Assembly (NCBI GenBank): GCA_013398615.1
Contig: VZSR01003371.1
Span: forward strand, 6,523,632-6,587,631
Reading direction: 5' to 3'
DNA from: Brachypodius melanocephalos
Lineage: Eukaryota > Chordata > Aves > Passeriformes > Pycnonotidae
Length of the DNA stretch: 64,000 nt
Part shown: piece by piece, positions 51,901 to 61,835 of the stretch
How the letters are laid out: each line of letters starts with the position of its first letter
How positions within the stretch are numbered: the first letter of the stretch is position 1
Position numbers and translations under genes: made by a program
The notes under the pieces: model-generated
The model's input: only the letters and a program-made list of their open reading frames with translations
Told to the model about the DNA's origin: nothing
Database searches by the model: none

Positions 51901-54900
51901 GCTGGTATGTTCTCATTTGTGTGCTAAGAGCACACAAACTTCAACAATTGGACCAAGCCAGAAAGGTAAAATTTCTGCCTGGAGATCGGTGCTTACAGAA
52001 GGAGAATTAGACAAAGAACTATTTCTACGAGAGCCCACACTATTAATAAAAAAGTTTATTAAATGACAAACATCCGAAAGCCATTCATAGACAAACACTC
52101 AAGACCCCTTTCAAGCTCAGCTCCTATCTTGGCAGGAAACAATAACCTGAAAAAACTGTCTTTTTGAACAGATGATGAACTTCAGAATGTCAGGAAATGT
52201 TTCCTACATTAAAAGGCCACAAAGGAAGGTGAGAATTAGAAGAATGCAAAGCAGAAATGCAGAACACCCTGAGCATCCGGTTAGTTTAGCCTCAGCCACC
52301 TATAATTCTAAGAGATCAAAGTGCCACTTGATGACAGGAATTAACACATTCCAGCATAAGCATCACCCTAATTTAAATTAACCTGTGTTCCAGTTCAAAA
52401 TAAAGAGCAGGCATTTGAAAAGAGTAGGAGGGTGATCTTCCCTTTTTCCTCTCTCAAACTATTTTTCTTTCATTTCTATGCCAAGTCTTTTCTTCAAGCC
52501 CATCTTCTTTCCCTGTCTCCTCCAGTTTCTTTTCCCCCATTTCCTTCCCTTTCATTCATTCACTCAGGATGATGTACCCAGTACTGATGTGATGCCCACT
52601 CTTACATTATTCATTCTGAACAACTATCAAGTATGAATAAAGACCCTACAAGAGAAGAAACACAAGCTTATGGCCTACCAAGACTGAGCAAAGTAGAGGC
52701 ACAATTCAGTTCCTGTTGATCAGCTTTTCAGGGCATCTTATTCCTAAACAGCATCAAAAGGAGTAACAGTAAGGGAGAAAAGGGTGGTGAATGTAGAGGG
52801 ACCAGAGGAAGAAGCACCATTTATGGGATCAGAAAGGTCAAGAGGAATTGTCAGGCTAGAGGCCTAAATAGTAACACAAAAAAGCCACTGACCACTGGAG
52901 TGACAAGCAGGAAAACCCTAAAGGCTGCAGGGTAGAACAGACAGACAGGATGTAATAAGTCTGACCCTCATCATCAAAACAAATAAGTAAAAGCAAGACT
53001 TTACAGTCATACCAGCAAGGTATACTGAGCCAGGGATGTTTTATATTTAAGTTATCCAAACATTCTACCTCCCCAAAAAAACTCATTCTTTGTTATACCC
53101 TAAATCCAGACTTCTAGAAAATGCATTACAACTTTTGTCACTCACCTGTTTTCAAGTAGCAGGCAGCTGCCACTGCCTCAAAGGAAAACCATATCCTATT
53201 ACACTGAGCTGTCCACCAGAGCCAGGCTAAGTGCTCTGCTTTAGCTGACTTAGGGACAGCTCGAGTTTATAGGATTCAAGAGCCTCAGCTTGCAAGGAAC
53301 GCAGCAGTTCACTTCCTGAATGTGAGCAGGGGACAGACATATGGCCATGACACCAGTGATCCCAGCTTGTCACTTGAAATACAATAAATAGTTGGAATAT
53401 TGCATACTTTCAAGATGAAAACAAAGACTCAGCTGAGAACAGGTAAGACAGACTCTAATTTATCATCATCCTCCAGCAAAACAACCAAGCTGGAGAAACT
53501 TGCTCTTTCACATGAGCTATGAAGGTGGGTCAGTCTTCAAATGTGAACCAAACATACACAGCCTTCAATTAATTTATTTTTAACACCATTACTTAAAAAT
53601 AGTTTTACTGAATTAATTTAAGTCAATGTTGCCAGCATAACTGCCAGGAAAGTAGATCATCATAACTACTACAGCAGTTAAATAAATGAAGCACATCAAC
53701 AGCATTTGCACTGTTTATTTTTCAGTCAGTTCAGTAAGAAAATGTTCTACTGTGGTCATGTGCTGAGGATATTCTTAGTGGGAATTTTTTGTCATTCCTT
53801 TAAAATAACCTAGGACAAATGCATTGTGATTTCTAAGGAGTATTTTTTTCTAAATTCTGTTAAGTACCATCACATTGTGGAAGGAGAGCAACAGAATCTG
53901 AACATCCAAATCAGGTTTCCTAGAGAATCACCAGAAGATGAGTCTGCAGGACAAGGGACACATTAGGTCACACCACTGGCTGTTTGAAAAAGCTTCTAAA
54001 GAAAATGTTTACCTCACTGGAATAGAACACAGCTTTAAGCACTGAGAAGCCAGCAATCATTACAGAGATCAGAAATATAGAATAACTGAAAAATTATTAG
54101 CCATTTAAAAGAAACAACTTCATGAGCTGTTGAATTATAAGAGCACAATCCATAGGTCAACAAACTCCTATGCTGCACACTAGTAAATTTTTAAAAAGAG
54201 TCCAGAGCAAGTATCAGTTTCCATTCATCTCTTCTTTGTCCCTAGGATCTGCTGCAGGACAGAGAAAGAGATAACCACCAGACATCACACCAGGCTAGAT
54301 GCACCTTTGATCTGATATATTATGATTCTGCTCACAGCAATCCACATCAAAAAATAATTTCGTGAGGTACAAATACATTTCACATCAGAGTAATTAAAAA
54401 CAAACAAGCAATTCTTTTAGACAATTGCAATAGTGGCCTCCTTCTCTTTTTCAGCTACAGGTAAATCCAGGCTAAGAAAGGATATGACTGCAGGTAATTG
54501 TCTTGACTTAGCTGCAGTGCTACAATACATCAGGAAAGAATTATTAGCTCCCACACTGGTATTCAAGCCACTAGATGGTGCTTCTAAAATGAAGCAATTC
54601 AATATGCAAAACTCTGAATAATGCATGATGATTTATAAGTTGCCTTCCTCAGGATTGTTATCAATAACACTGATTAATGTAGTTAAATAGCTGCAGCCTC
54701 TGATCAGAGAGGGGCAACAAGAATAATTACACAGATAAGTGAGATCAAAGAGCTGATCATTAAAACAGTGACTTTTCAAACACCCAGTAACAGCTGTTTT
54801 CTCAAGTAAGAAAAACTCCTCAATCTTCTGTCTTGGAAAGCCATTAGCTGCTAATATAAATATTACATTAAATAATAAATTTTGTTCACATACTGCTGTG

Positions 54901-57900
54901 CCCAAAGGTTTTGAATACTGTATGGCACAAGTCAAATGAAATTAAGTTATAAATAGTGTTTGCCTGTTCTTTCACAGTTCATTGTAAGACATTTTTCCCA
55001 TGAATAAACTCACTCTAATTCTCTTTTGTGAACAGCAAACCTTTCACTTTTAAGATTTGGAAATCACAGCTGAAATAAGATGCTAGCTGCCTTCCATCTA
55101 TCACTGGGGAATCATCCTTCCTTTTCATTCACTCCCCCAAAACTAGTATCAAAGCTGCTTGGCAATTCCAGCAGCTTTGTCCTTTTTAATTTCTGATCAT
55201 TTCCATCCATTTAAATGCTGCTCAAAAAATTTGCTCTCTTCCTACATCTCATTCTACTGACCCAATTTTAAAAATGCTTTTTATATTATGTTAAGCACAG
55301 ATGACTGTGTACTTTTTTACTTTTTACTACTTTCCATTCTTCTAATGAACTTCTATTCACATTTAAAATCCCTTTTTCTACTTACAATCTTTGCCTACAA
55401 AAAATCCTGCAAAGATGTTTCTTCTCTTACCATTAGAAACCAAATCAGCTATTGTAGTTCCCATCTTTTACTTTTTGGAGTCAGCTTTGTCACTAAGCAA
55501 CCCTGACAAGGCAGCTGAGAAAGATTACTCTTTGTCAAGTTTTTGATAAACATTCACCTAGGACTTTTCCTTCCTTTTTTTTTTTTTTTTTTTTCTTTTT
55601 CCCTGAACACTTCTCCTTGTGCAAAGTAATACAGAACCTCCTAGAGCTTAGTTGGCTATTTTTGAGTTTTGCCACCAGGTCTCACTTTTCTGCTTTAGGT
55701 GGTTGCTCTAGCATACTCTCTTCATCTTACTTGCTTGTTCCAACACACCCTTTTACTATCTACTAAGCTTTACTTTTTTTTTTTTTTTTAATTAGCATAT
55801 CTATCTGCTGTTCCAAGTCCTTTAACAACTATTAGTAGCAACAATTATTACTAGCTAAGAAGATCTTCAAAAAAGGTAAGAAAAAGGCACTATGCATATA
55901 CATAGAAACAAGCCTTCTCCAAGCACTTGCCACTCCATTTATCCCTAAATGCTATTTCCAATCACAGAGCATCACTGCAGCCACACATTAACAGGCAGCA
56001 AGAACCTCTTGAAGATGTATCTGCTAATCCAGCTGCAAAAAGTAATTATCGGATTTAAGAAACCCATGAACAGTATTTCAGAACAAACACACGTGAAGAA
56101 AGTAACTACAATTCTCAGCATCTCAAGCACTCCAGGGGGAGAAGTTGCACTGCCTCTGAAGGGTGTGAAAGAGCTGCGCTGAGTACCCACTTCTCAGTAA
56201 GTGTTCACTCCTAGCTACAAGTTGGGTCATTTCCACAAACCCCACCTTCACATCCCCATGGGAGTCAGTCAGCCTTTTATTTAAAACAGGCACTGAGGGC
56301 ACAGCTGCACTTTGGTCAGACTTAGAGGAGAGGGCTGTTAAAAAACACACCTACAAAACCTCCAGACAATGTGTCTTTTGCGAGCATCCTTTAACTGGGA
56401 CAAAGTATTCACAAAGAAATAGCTTTACTACCAACGACTATGAATTTTGACTGAACGATAGCAATGTAAGAAATTCTTTACCTTAACTGCTATAAGTTCA
56501 CATTTACTATGTGAAAGAAGCTAGGAGCAGAAAAAATCAGAGATATAAACACAAAATAAGCAATATTTTGAAAATAGGAATACCAAAAATAAACACACAC
56601 TGAAGATGCTTCAGTCTGTTATGCTAAACAGATGAAAAACATATTCAAGTTGTGGTTAGAGACAGACTTTTTTTCCCATCATACACGAAACAGCTCTTTC
56701 AAAATATCAATAAACATGAGCACAATTCAAAGCAGGTACCCCTGTGAGCTAGTTACCCACGCATTTTTCAAGCTAGTCTCCAGATTTCAGCAGCAGCATT
56801 CACAGAAATTATTCTGAATTCTTTGGATATCAAATGCATTTGAAACCTCTGCAAAACCAGTCCAGTTTCGTATTTTTGCTGGACGCTCAGATCTGCCTGG
56901 GAGCAGGTTCTGACCAGACACCTGTGGAATGCCCCAGCAGCAGACGGTACAAGATAAGAAATTCCCTGAAGTGGCAGGGAACATTTCTATTATATCTGTG
57001 CATACAGACAAATATCCTGATTTAGAAGGGATCATTCTTTCGTCTCAGGAAGGTGGCCTGGGAAGCCTGCAGTGTCCTGAGGAGGTCAAAGAGTAGCTGT
57101 TGTTCCACTGATGTGCTGCAATTCAAGAACACTATTGCTTCAAATCACCCCTCCGAAAAAGTGTTGAAAAGCAAACACCAGCCTCCCCTCCAAACACTTG
57201 AAAACACATTGAATCCACAGTCCCCAAAACCAAAACACATACTACAGACAACATTTTAAAAATTAAACAACAATCGATGTGGCACAGGAGGCTGGAAACA
57301 AAATCTTGTCTCTGCTCTGTCTCCAATACATCAGTTAAAAGTCTGCCTCCTAGCAGCTCTACAGATCACGTCACTGCTATTTAGTTCGTTCTCTGGTTAC
57401 CTCTATCACTGCCATTTGATCTGGTTTATTAAAATCTGGCATATCAGCATACCTGAGGAACAGGGCAGGAAGAGCACTGACTGAACAAGGATCTAGGGAA
57501 CTCGTGCTCTTCTCATGACATGCTCACAACATTAGTCAAGTCTTTCCACTTCCTACACCCACATTTTCTCTCCCATTCTTGCTATGTTCAAGGACATGCA
57601 GCAGTTACCAAGTAAATATCCTTGCCTCGATGCAGGTCCTGCATCTTGCAGTAACTGATGATTACCCTGAGAATGTTGTGATTCCATCTTGTTATGCACT
57701 CTGTTCTATTCCATTTTCTTGTCTCCATCATTTAAAAAGATTAAGCTGATTTAATTTACATATTTTGGGGCTGTGTTTTTTCAAGGACGAATTATGAAAT
57801 AGTTCCCCTAGGATTAAGTTGAACCATATATTCAGGTTTCTGAGCAGGCTGTACTATAAATTTGCTGCACTCTGATGTCATCCCACCCTTCTCCTTCAAA

Positions 57901-59549
57901 AGTACCTCTGAATGGCCATCAAATCTTTGGGCCAAATGTCCAGTGCTATCAAGATCTGCTGCCATGCAGAAATCCTATTATGGCAGTAGGACCTCTCACT
58001 TTTCTACTTTCTTCTACTTCAGAAGAAGCATTCCCCATCACTGGGAGCAGCAAAACCTAACTGATAAAATGCACCTGGCACGCATAGTACCTAAGAGGGT
58101 TATAAGTAACTAAGTCCTGAGAGCTGAGAGCCCCCACCAGAATAAATATTCAGGAAAGTCCTCTTCAAAATGGATTATATTCAAAACAGCCCCTGGAACC
58201 CACTGACCTTATGGGAAGGAATCCTTGCAAATTCCTTTAAATAGAAAAGCAAGCAATACAACCAGGAAAGGTAGTCTTTGTGAGATCTTCTCATCTTCTG
58301 TAAAAGAAGTGCTGTTCAAACTTCTGTGTATTTAATGACATGATCCACACCCACACAACAGGCACATCAGGAAAAATGCCTTTTTCTGAAGCTCTTACAA
58401 TTCGACAGTAACCCATTCTGAATACCAAAACAAAAATTATGTTGCAAGCTACTGAAACTAAGAAAAACTGTTGCCAAATAAGGTATAAATACACAACAAA
58501 AAGCAGTGGTGCTGGTTTTAAACCAACAATAGCGGTTCCTGGTTTATGAGGCCCGGTGTCATGCCCCAGGCTTCAGAAGTTCCTTCACCCCAGAGAAGCC
58601 CCACAGAACTTTAAGTCTACCCAGATTGATACAGACCCTGAATGCCAAACATGCACCTTACAAGAGAGATAGTATATTAAAAAACAAGTTTTATCACAAA
58701 AAAATATAAAATTTCCACTAGGAAGAAAAACAATGTGAAGTCTAATGAGTTTTAAGAAAATACTGACAAAAGCTATATTCACAATGATTTCTTCTGCATT
58801 TAACAGTATTTTTTCCAATTTTAAAAAATCACTATTCTTCCCTTAGTTTTTCCCTTGTATAAAACATTAAAAAATCAGAAAATTCACTGAAAGTTATCTA
58901 TAACTTGTTGCTGTATTTTAGGTTACTAAATCTCTACATTATCTCCCTTGCAGCTATTAGCAGCAATATCTGACAAGTATGTGTTCTTCAGCAGTACTGA
59001 AAGAGTTATGACTACATGTAAAATCCATAAAGCCAGCATAATACGAACTTTTATTTTGCAGCATCACCTCGGCTTCTTTTTTTCTTTTTCTCACTGCAAC
59101 ACGCTGGCCATCATTCAGCCAGAAGAACTGAGGACATGGAGAGTTTACAAACTGAGACTCAACATTATTACTGATAGTAAAGCATAGAAAAAAAGACTGA
59201 TAGTGACCAACAGGAACCAAAATTAAATCAAATACTTCAGAAAATTAGTAACTACAGTGACTGCTGTAATGCCTGGACAAGAAAAAGATGCTATAGATGC
59301 TCAAAACCAGTAAAGTCCTTGATTTACGATCTGAACATCACATGCCAGACAAGATCACTCTCCAGACAGTTGTTACTTAACTCGTGCCAGAAAAAGATAA
59401 TTTCATTGCAAAGCAAACTGAGATTCTTGGATTCCTTCCAAGAATTTCAAAGTGAGATGGGCACAAAATACACACCTACAGAGCACCTTCCAATAAATCT
59501 CCTAACTTATGAAGTTTCCAGGTGTACACACACAGCGTTAACAGCACAA
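45986..59549. other. Intronic stretch leading to the CpG island
   Basis: Unique AT-rich sequence with no recognised gene or transposon. It contains an A-rich patch (about 50825-50893), a pyrimidine-rich tract (about 52437-52565), T runs at 55575-55594 and 55774-55789, and ordinary short frames on both strands. The composition rises in GC only from about 59.55 kb. Confidence 0.5.
52437..52565. repeat. Pyrimidine-rich (CT) low-complexity tract
   Basis: About 130 bases dominated by C and T on the plus strand (purine-rich in the ZFYVE28 transcript), with irregular CTTTC/CTTCC units. No regular period. Confidence 0.7.
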
Positions 59550-59998
59550 CAGGAGCGCCCGAACATCTCCCCGGGTCCGGGCTCCGCGCAGCCCGCAGCG
59601 CACCCGGGAGCGCTGCCCGGGCGCGGCTGGGCACCGCCGCCAGCTCCGCAGCCCCTCCGCGGGCTCCGCGGAGCCGCGCAGAGCCCCGAGCCCGCCCCGG
59701 GCCGCGCTCCCCCGGGTCGGAGCAGCCCCGCGGCTCCCGCGCTGCTTTGTCATCCCCCGCCGCAGCGAGCGACGCGCTCCGCGCCGCCGGAGCCGCTCCC
59801 GCCGCCGCGCTCCGACCGCGTCCGCCGGGACCCGCGCGAGCACCCGCGGCTCCGCTCGCCCCACACGGCGCCTCCCGGCCGCGGAGCGACCCGCGGCTGC
59901 GCGCCGGGATCCGCCGGGAACCGCGTCCCGACTTCACCCGCGGGGTGACGGTGACCCCGAGCAGCGGCGCCGGGCAGCGGCGACTCCTCGCAACTTGC

Positions 59999-60037
59999 CT
60001 TGGGTTTGTACAGCCACTTTCTGAACCTGTTCATCAT
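59999..60037 (-). CDS. ZFYVE28: ZFYVE28 (LST2) first coding exon, 13 codons
   Basis: Read on the minus strand, two consecutive ATG codons open the reading frame MMNRFRKWLYKPK, which I recognise as the conserved N-terminus of ZFYVE28/LST2. In this family the protein is a long negative regulator of EGFR signalling with a C-terminal FYVE zinc finger that binds endosomal PI3P. Only the basic N-terminal tip lies here; the FYVE domain and all later exons are beyond the left edge of the window. The exon ends at AAG, immediately followed by GCAAGT, so the donor at 59998-59997 is GC rather than GT. The start is set by the family-typical MM; the first ATG has G at -3 and the second A at -3. The frame also stays open upstream through the GC-rich leader, but that part (Gly/Arg-rich) is most likely 5' UTR. 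The exon sits in a CpG island shared with CFAP99. The 5' end of the transcript cannot be placed. Confidence 0.85.
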
Positions 60038-60170
60038 CACCGCGGCCGCTGACACTTCGCTGCCGCCGCTGCCACGGGGGCTGCCGGCTCCCCGCCCGCG
60101 CCGCTCCGAGGACCGAGGCGAGCCGTGCCCCTCACTGGGAAGCTCAGTCGGGTTGTGTCCTCTTCCTGCT

Positions 60171-60187
60171 CCGCCGCCGCCGCCGCC
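60171..60187. repeat. (CCG)n microsatellite in the ZFYVE28 leader
   Basis: About six CCG units precede a CCTCCTCCC tract. On the minus strand this is a CGG repeat about 135 bp upstream of the ZFYVE28 ATG, so it probably falls in the 5' UTR or core promoter. CGG repeats in leaders can be length-variable; the copy number here is small. Confidence 0.8.
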
Positions 60188-60310
60188 TCCTCCCCCGGAG
60201 CGGCCGCCGGGCGCTCCCGTCAGCACAGGGACCGTCCGGCGGCTCCGCGCGCTCCGCGCCGCCCCGACCGCCCCCAAAACATTGCGCGGCCGGCGGCAGC
60301 GCTCCCCCAC

Positions 60311-60322
60311 CGCGCATGCGCG
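60311..60322. promoter_or_regulatory. NRF1-type palindromic site
   Basis: The 12-bp palindrome CGCGCATGCGCG contains the exact NRF1 core GCGCATGCGC. It lies about 275 bp upstream of the ZFYVE28 start codon, near the middle of the CpG island, where NRF1 sites are typical of divergent TATA-less promoters. The motif is seen; binding is inferred. Confidence 0.7.
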
Positions 60323-60351
60323 ACACCGCCCACGCGCCCTCCCCTCCCCAC

Positions 60352-60356
60352 CCAAT
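60352..60356 (+). promoter_or_regulatory. CCAAT box (NF-Y type)
   Basis: CCCAATCGGG places a CCAAT pentamer about 30 bp from the NRF1 palindrome and about 14 bp before a GC box (GGGGCGGGGC, 60370-60379). This cluster is the best candidate for the core of the divergent promoter. Confidence 0.5.
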
Positions 60357-60488
60357 CGGGTGGTGGTCTGGGGCGGGGCCGCGAAGTCGTTCCGCCCATC
60401 CGGCTGCTCATTTGCGTAACACGCGAAGGAGGCGGGGAGACTGCGTGCCGCGCAGGCCACGCCCCCGCGACCGCCTTTTTGCGGTGGA

Positions 60489-60505
60489 TGCCGGGAGTTG
60501 TAGTT
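60489..60505 (-). promoter_or_regulatory. ZNF143 (SBS)-type site, minus orientation
   Basis: Read on the minus strand the sequence is AACTACAACTCCCGGCA, a close match to the ACTACAANTCCCAGCATGC element bound by ZNF143/STAF. It is inverted relative to a second copy at 60758-60773. Confidence 0.65.
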
Positions 60506-60647
60506 TTCTGCGGGTCGCGCTGCTCGCTTCCGCTCGGGGATCACAGGCTGTACCTGCGCCCGCCAGCGCTGCCCGTGCCCCAGCAATCGGCAGGGCACCG
60601 ACCGCTGTCTGCCCATGAGCGGAAACATCGGGGCGGGGTGAGGAACT

Positions 60648-60661
60648 AGCTCCTTGGCAAC
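60648..60661 (+). promoter_or_regulatory. RFX/X-box-like site 1
   Basis: AGCTCCTTGGCAAC has a perfect right half (GGCAAC) of the RFX X-box and a partial left half ending in CC. RFX factors activate ciliary genes through such sites, which suits CFAP99. The left half is imperfect, so binding is uncertain. Confidence 0.4.
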
Positions 60662-60757
60662 GGCAGCAAACAACCGCCGCCGTCCTGTTTCCTCGCTCGT
60701 GTAGTTCCGGGTCCCTGGTCGCTCCGTTTAGCAACACTGAGGCGCTCTCGCAGCAGG

Positions 60758-60773
60758 ACTACAACTCCCAGCA
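60758..60773 (+). promoter_or_regulatory. ZNF143 (SBS)-type site, plus orientation
   Basis: ACTACAACTCCCAGCA matches the core of the ZNF143/STAF element, including its ACTACA extension. It sits on the CFAP99 side of the island, between two RFX-like half-sites. The pair of oppositely oriented sites, about 270 bp apart, suits a promoter firing in both directions. Confidence 0.7.
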
Positions 60774-60780
60774 GCCCTCG

Positions 60781-60794
60781 CGCTCTTTGGCAAC
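60781..60794 (+). promoter_or_regulatory. RFX/X-box-like site 2
   Basis: CGCTCTTTGGCAAC repeats the GGCAAC half-site about 130 bp after site 1. A third related half-site (AGCAAC) lies at about 60730-60735. Three same-orientation half-sites within about 150 bp is more than expected by chance, though each left half is weak. Confidence 0.35.
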
Positions 60795-61070
60795 GGCTCG
60801 CGCGGGGTCCCTGCGGCTGGAGGGGCCGCGCCGGGACACGGACGGCACGCGCCCCGGGGGGACAGCTGGGAACGGGATGGGCAGCGCCGGGAACAGCCAG
60901 GGACGGACACGGGAGCGGCGGAGACAGCCGGGGACAGGACCGGGAGCGGCGGTGCAAGGCAGATGTGGCCGTACGTGACACCTCCGGAAAGAAAGCCGGG
61001 TGCAATTCCCGATGCGTGAAAGTGGCGGGTGCCCTGGGCGGCTCGTGACTCCTTCATTCCCTTATTTTCA

Positions 61071-61308
61071 TACAATCATAGGATCATAGAATGGTTTGGG
61101 TTGGAAGGAACCTTAAAGTTCATCTATTTCCAACGACCCTGCCATGGGCAGGGACACCTTCCACTAGACCAGCCACATCCAACCTGGCCTTGAACACTGC
61201 CAAGGATGGGGCAGCCACAAATTCTCTGGGCAATCTGTGCCAAAGTCTCACCACCCTCACAGGGAAGAATTTCTCCCTAATATCTAATATAAACCTACCC
61301 TCTTTCAG
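61071..61308 (-). mobile_element. CR1 LINE 3' fragment, antisense
   Basis: The segment begins with ATCATAGAATGGTTTGGGTT and runs through the GGAAGGAACCTTAAAG and GCCATGGGCAGGGACACCTT blocks to TATCTAATATAAACC. This is the classic reverse-complement 3' end of an avian CR1, of the subfamily type common in neoavian birds. It is 5'-truncated, as usual for CR1, and codes for nothing. It lies about 110 bp after the CpG island, between the promoter and the first CFAP99 coding exon. Confidence 0.92.
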
Positions 61309-61721
61309 TGTTCGTGTTTATTAGGTCTTTGTAAGTACAATAGAGAACATCAAGGGGGCCTGTGTTACACTGGGTTGCTGGGCTTTGCTCCCTGAAATTT
61401 TGGGCAAGTAGCCAGCCTGGGTGTCCATTTGCTAACCCACCTCATAAACATAATGCAACTTATTTGCAGAAGGTGTTGTACAATAAGTATTTAATTGTGA
61501 AGTTTTACAAGATAAGAGATAAGAAATACAGTGTAATGTTAAGGAAAACACTTGCAGTAGGTATGCAAAACATTGAAATACATTAAAATTAAAATCCTCA
61601 AAGTGAACATTTTCCATCTGATCTGTCTGAATTTTGCAGGGAGACTTCGTTCGCCTCTTTTTAAGGACAGCTTTCATTAGAGGAAATGCAATTGGAGTCT
61701 TTCTAGGCCAGGAATGTACAA

Positions 61722-61835
61722 GCAGATATAAAATCTGAAAGAACCTTTCAGGTCATTGAAACCAATTCCAAAATTGTGGCTACTCTTATCCTATGTAATT
61801 GCTTTAAAAATATCTCCAAGCTCCACCGTGAAATA
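61722..61835 (-). mobile_element. Possible old CR1 3' fragment
   Basis: The phrase AATCTGAAAGAACCTTTCAG followed by GTCATTGAAACCAATTCC resembles the reverse complement of a diverged CR1 3' end. The match fades after about 50 bases, so the right edge is uncertain. Confidence 0.4.

Larger units (their letters stand above)
1..59998 (-). other. ZFYVE28: ZFYVE28 intron 1 (5' part; continues past left edge)
   Basis: No continuation of ZFYVE28 was recognised on the minus strand below 59998. The reading frames present are short and none resembles the residues that follow the first exon in the family. The simplest reading is one first intron of at least 60 kb, large for a bird. The sequence is AT-rich and CpG-poor, and A/C-rich tracts are frequent on the plus strand (U/G-rich in the transcript), which fits transcription from the minus strand. 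The intron begins with the GC donor; its acceptor is outside the window. A very short exon hidden in the interval cannot be excluded by eye. Confidence 0.75.
59550..60960. promoter_or_regulatory. CpG island and bidirectional ZFYVE28/CFAP99 promoter
   Basis: Base composition changes abruptly at about 59.55 kb from AT-rich intron to very GC- and CpG-rich DNA, and reverts just after about 60.96 kb. The island contains the ZFYVE28 start codon (minus strand) and lies upstream of the CFAP99 exon (plus strand). No TATA box is apparent. Visible elements include GC boxes (60370-60379, about 60628-60638 and the inverted 60457-60467), a CCAAT box, an NRF1 palindrome, two ZNF143-type sites and RFX-like half-sites. 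The left half probably serves ZFYVE28 and the right half CFAP99. Transcription starts cannot be read from sequence. A plausible plus-strand donor (GGG|GTGAGG, GT at 60638-60639) could end a non-coding CFAP99 first exon. Long open frames here on both strands are a by-product of high GC. Confidence 0.85.

Noticed and set aside
59319..60052. Plus-strand frames of 209 and 176 codons in the CpG island
   Set aside because: Pro/Ala/Arg-rich translations of GC-rich DNA antisense to the ZFYVE28 exon and intron start; no domain and no splice support.
59750..60673. 307-codon minus-strand frame running into the ZFYVE28 start
   Set aside because: The frame is open because the CpG island is GC-rich. The residues upstream of MM are Gly/Arg-rich low complexity, and the known family start is MM. 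Other frames on both strands of the island are equally long and equally unsupported.
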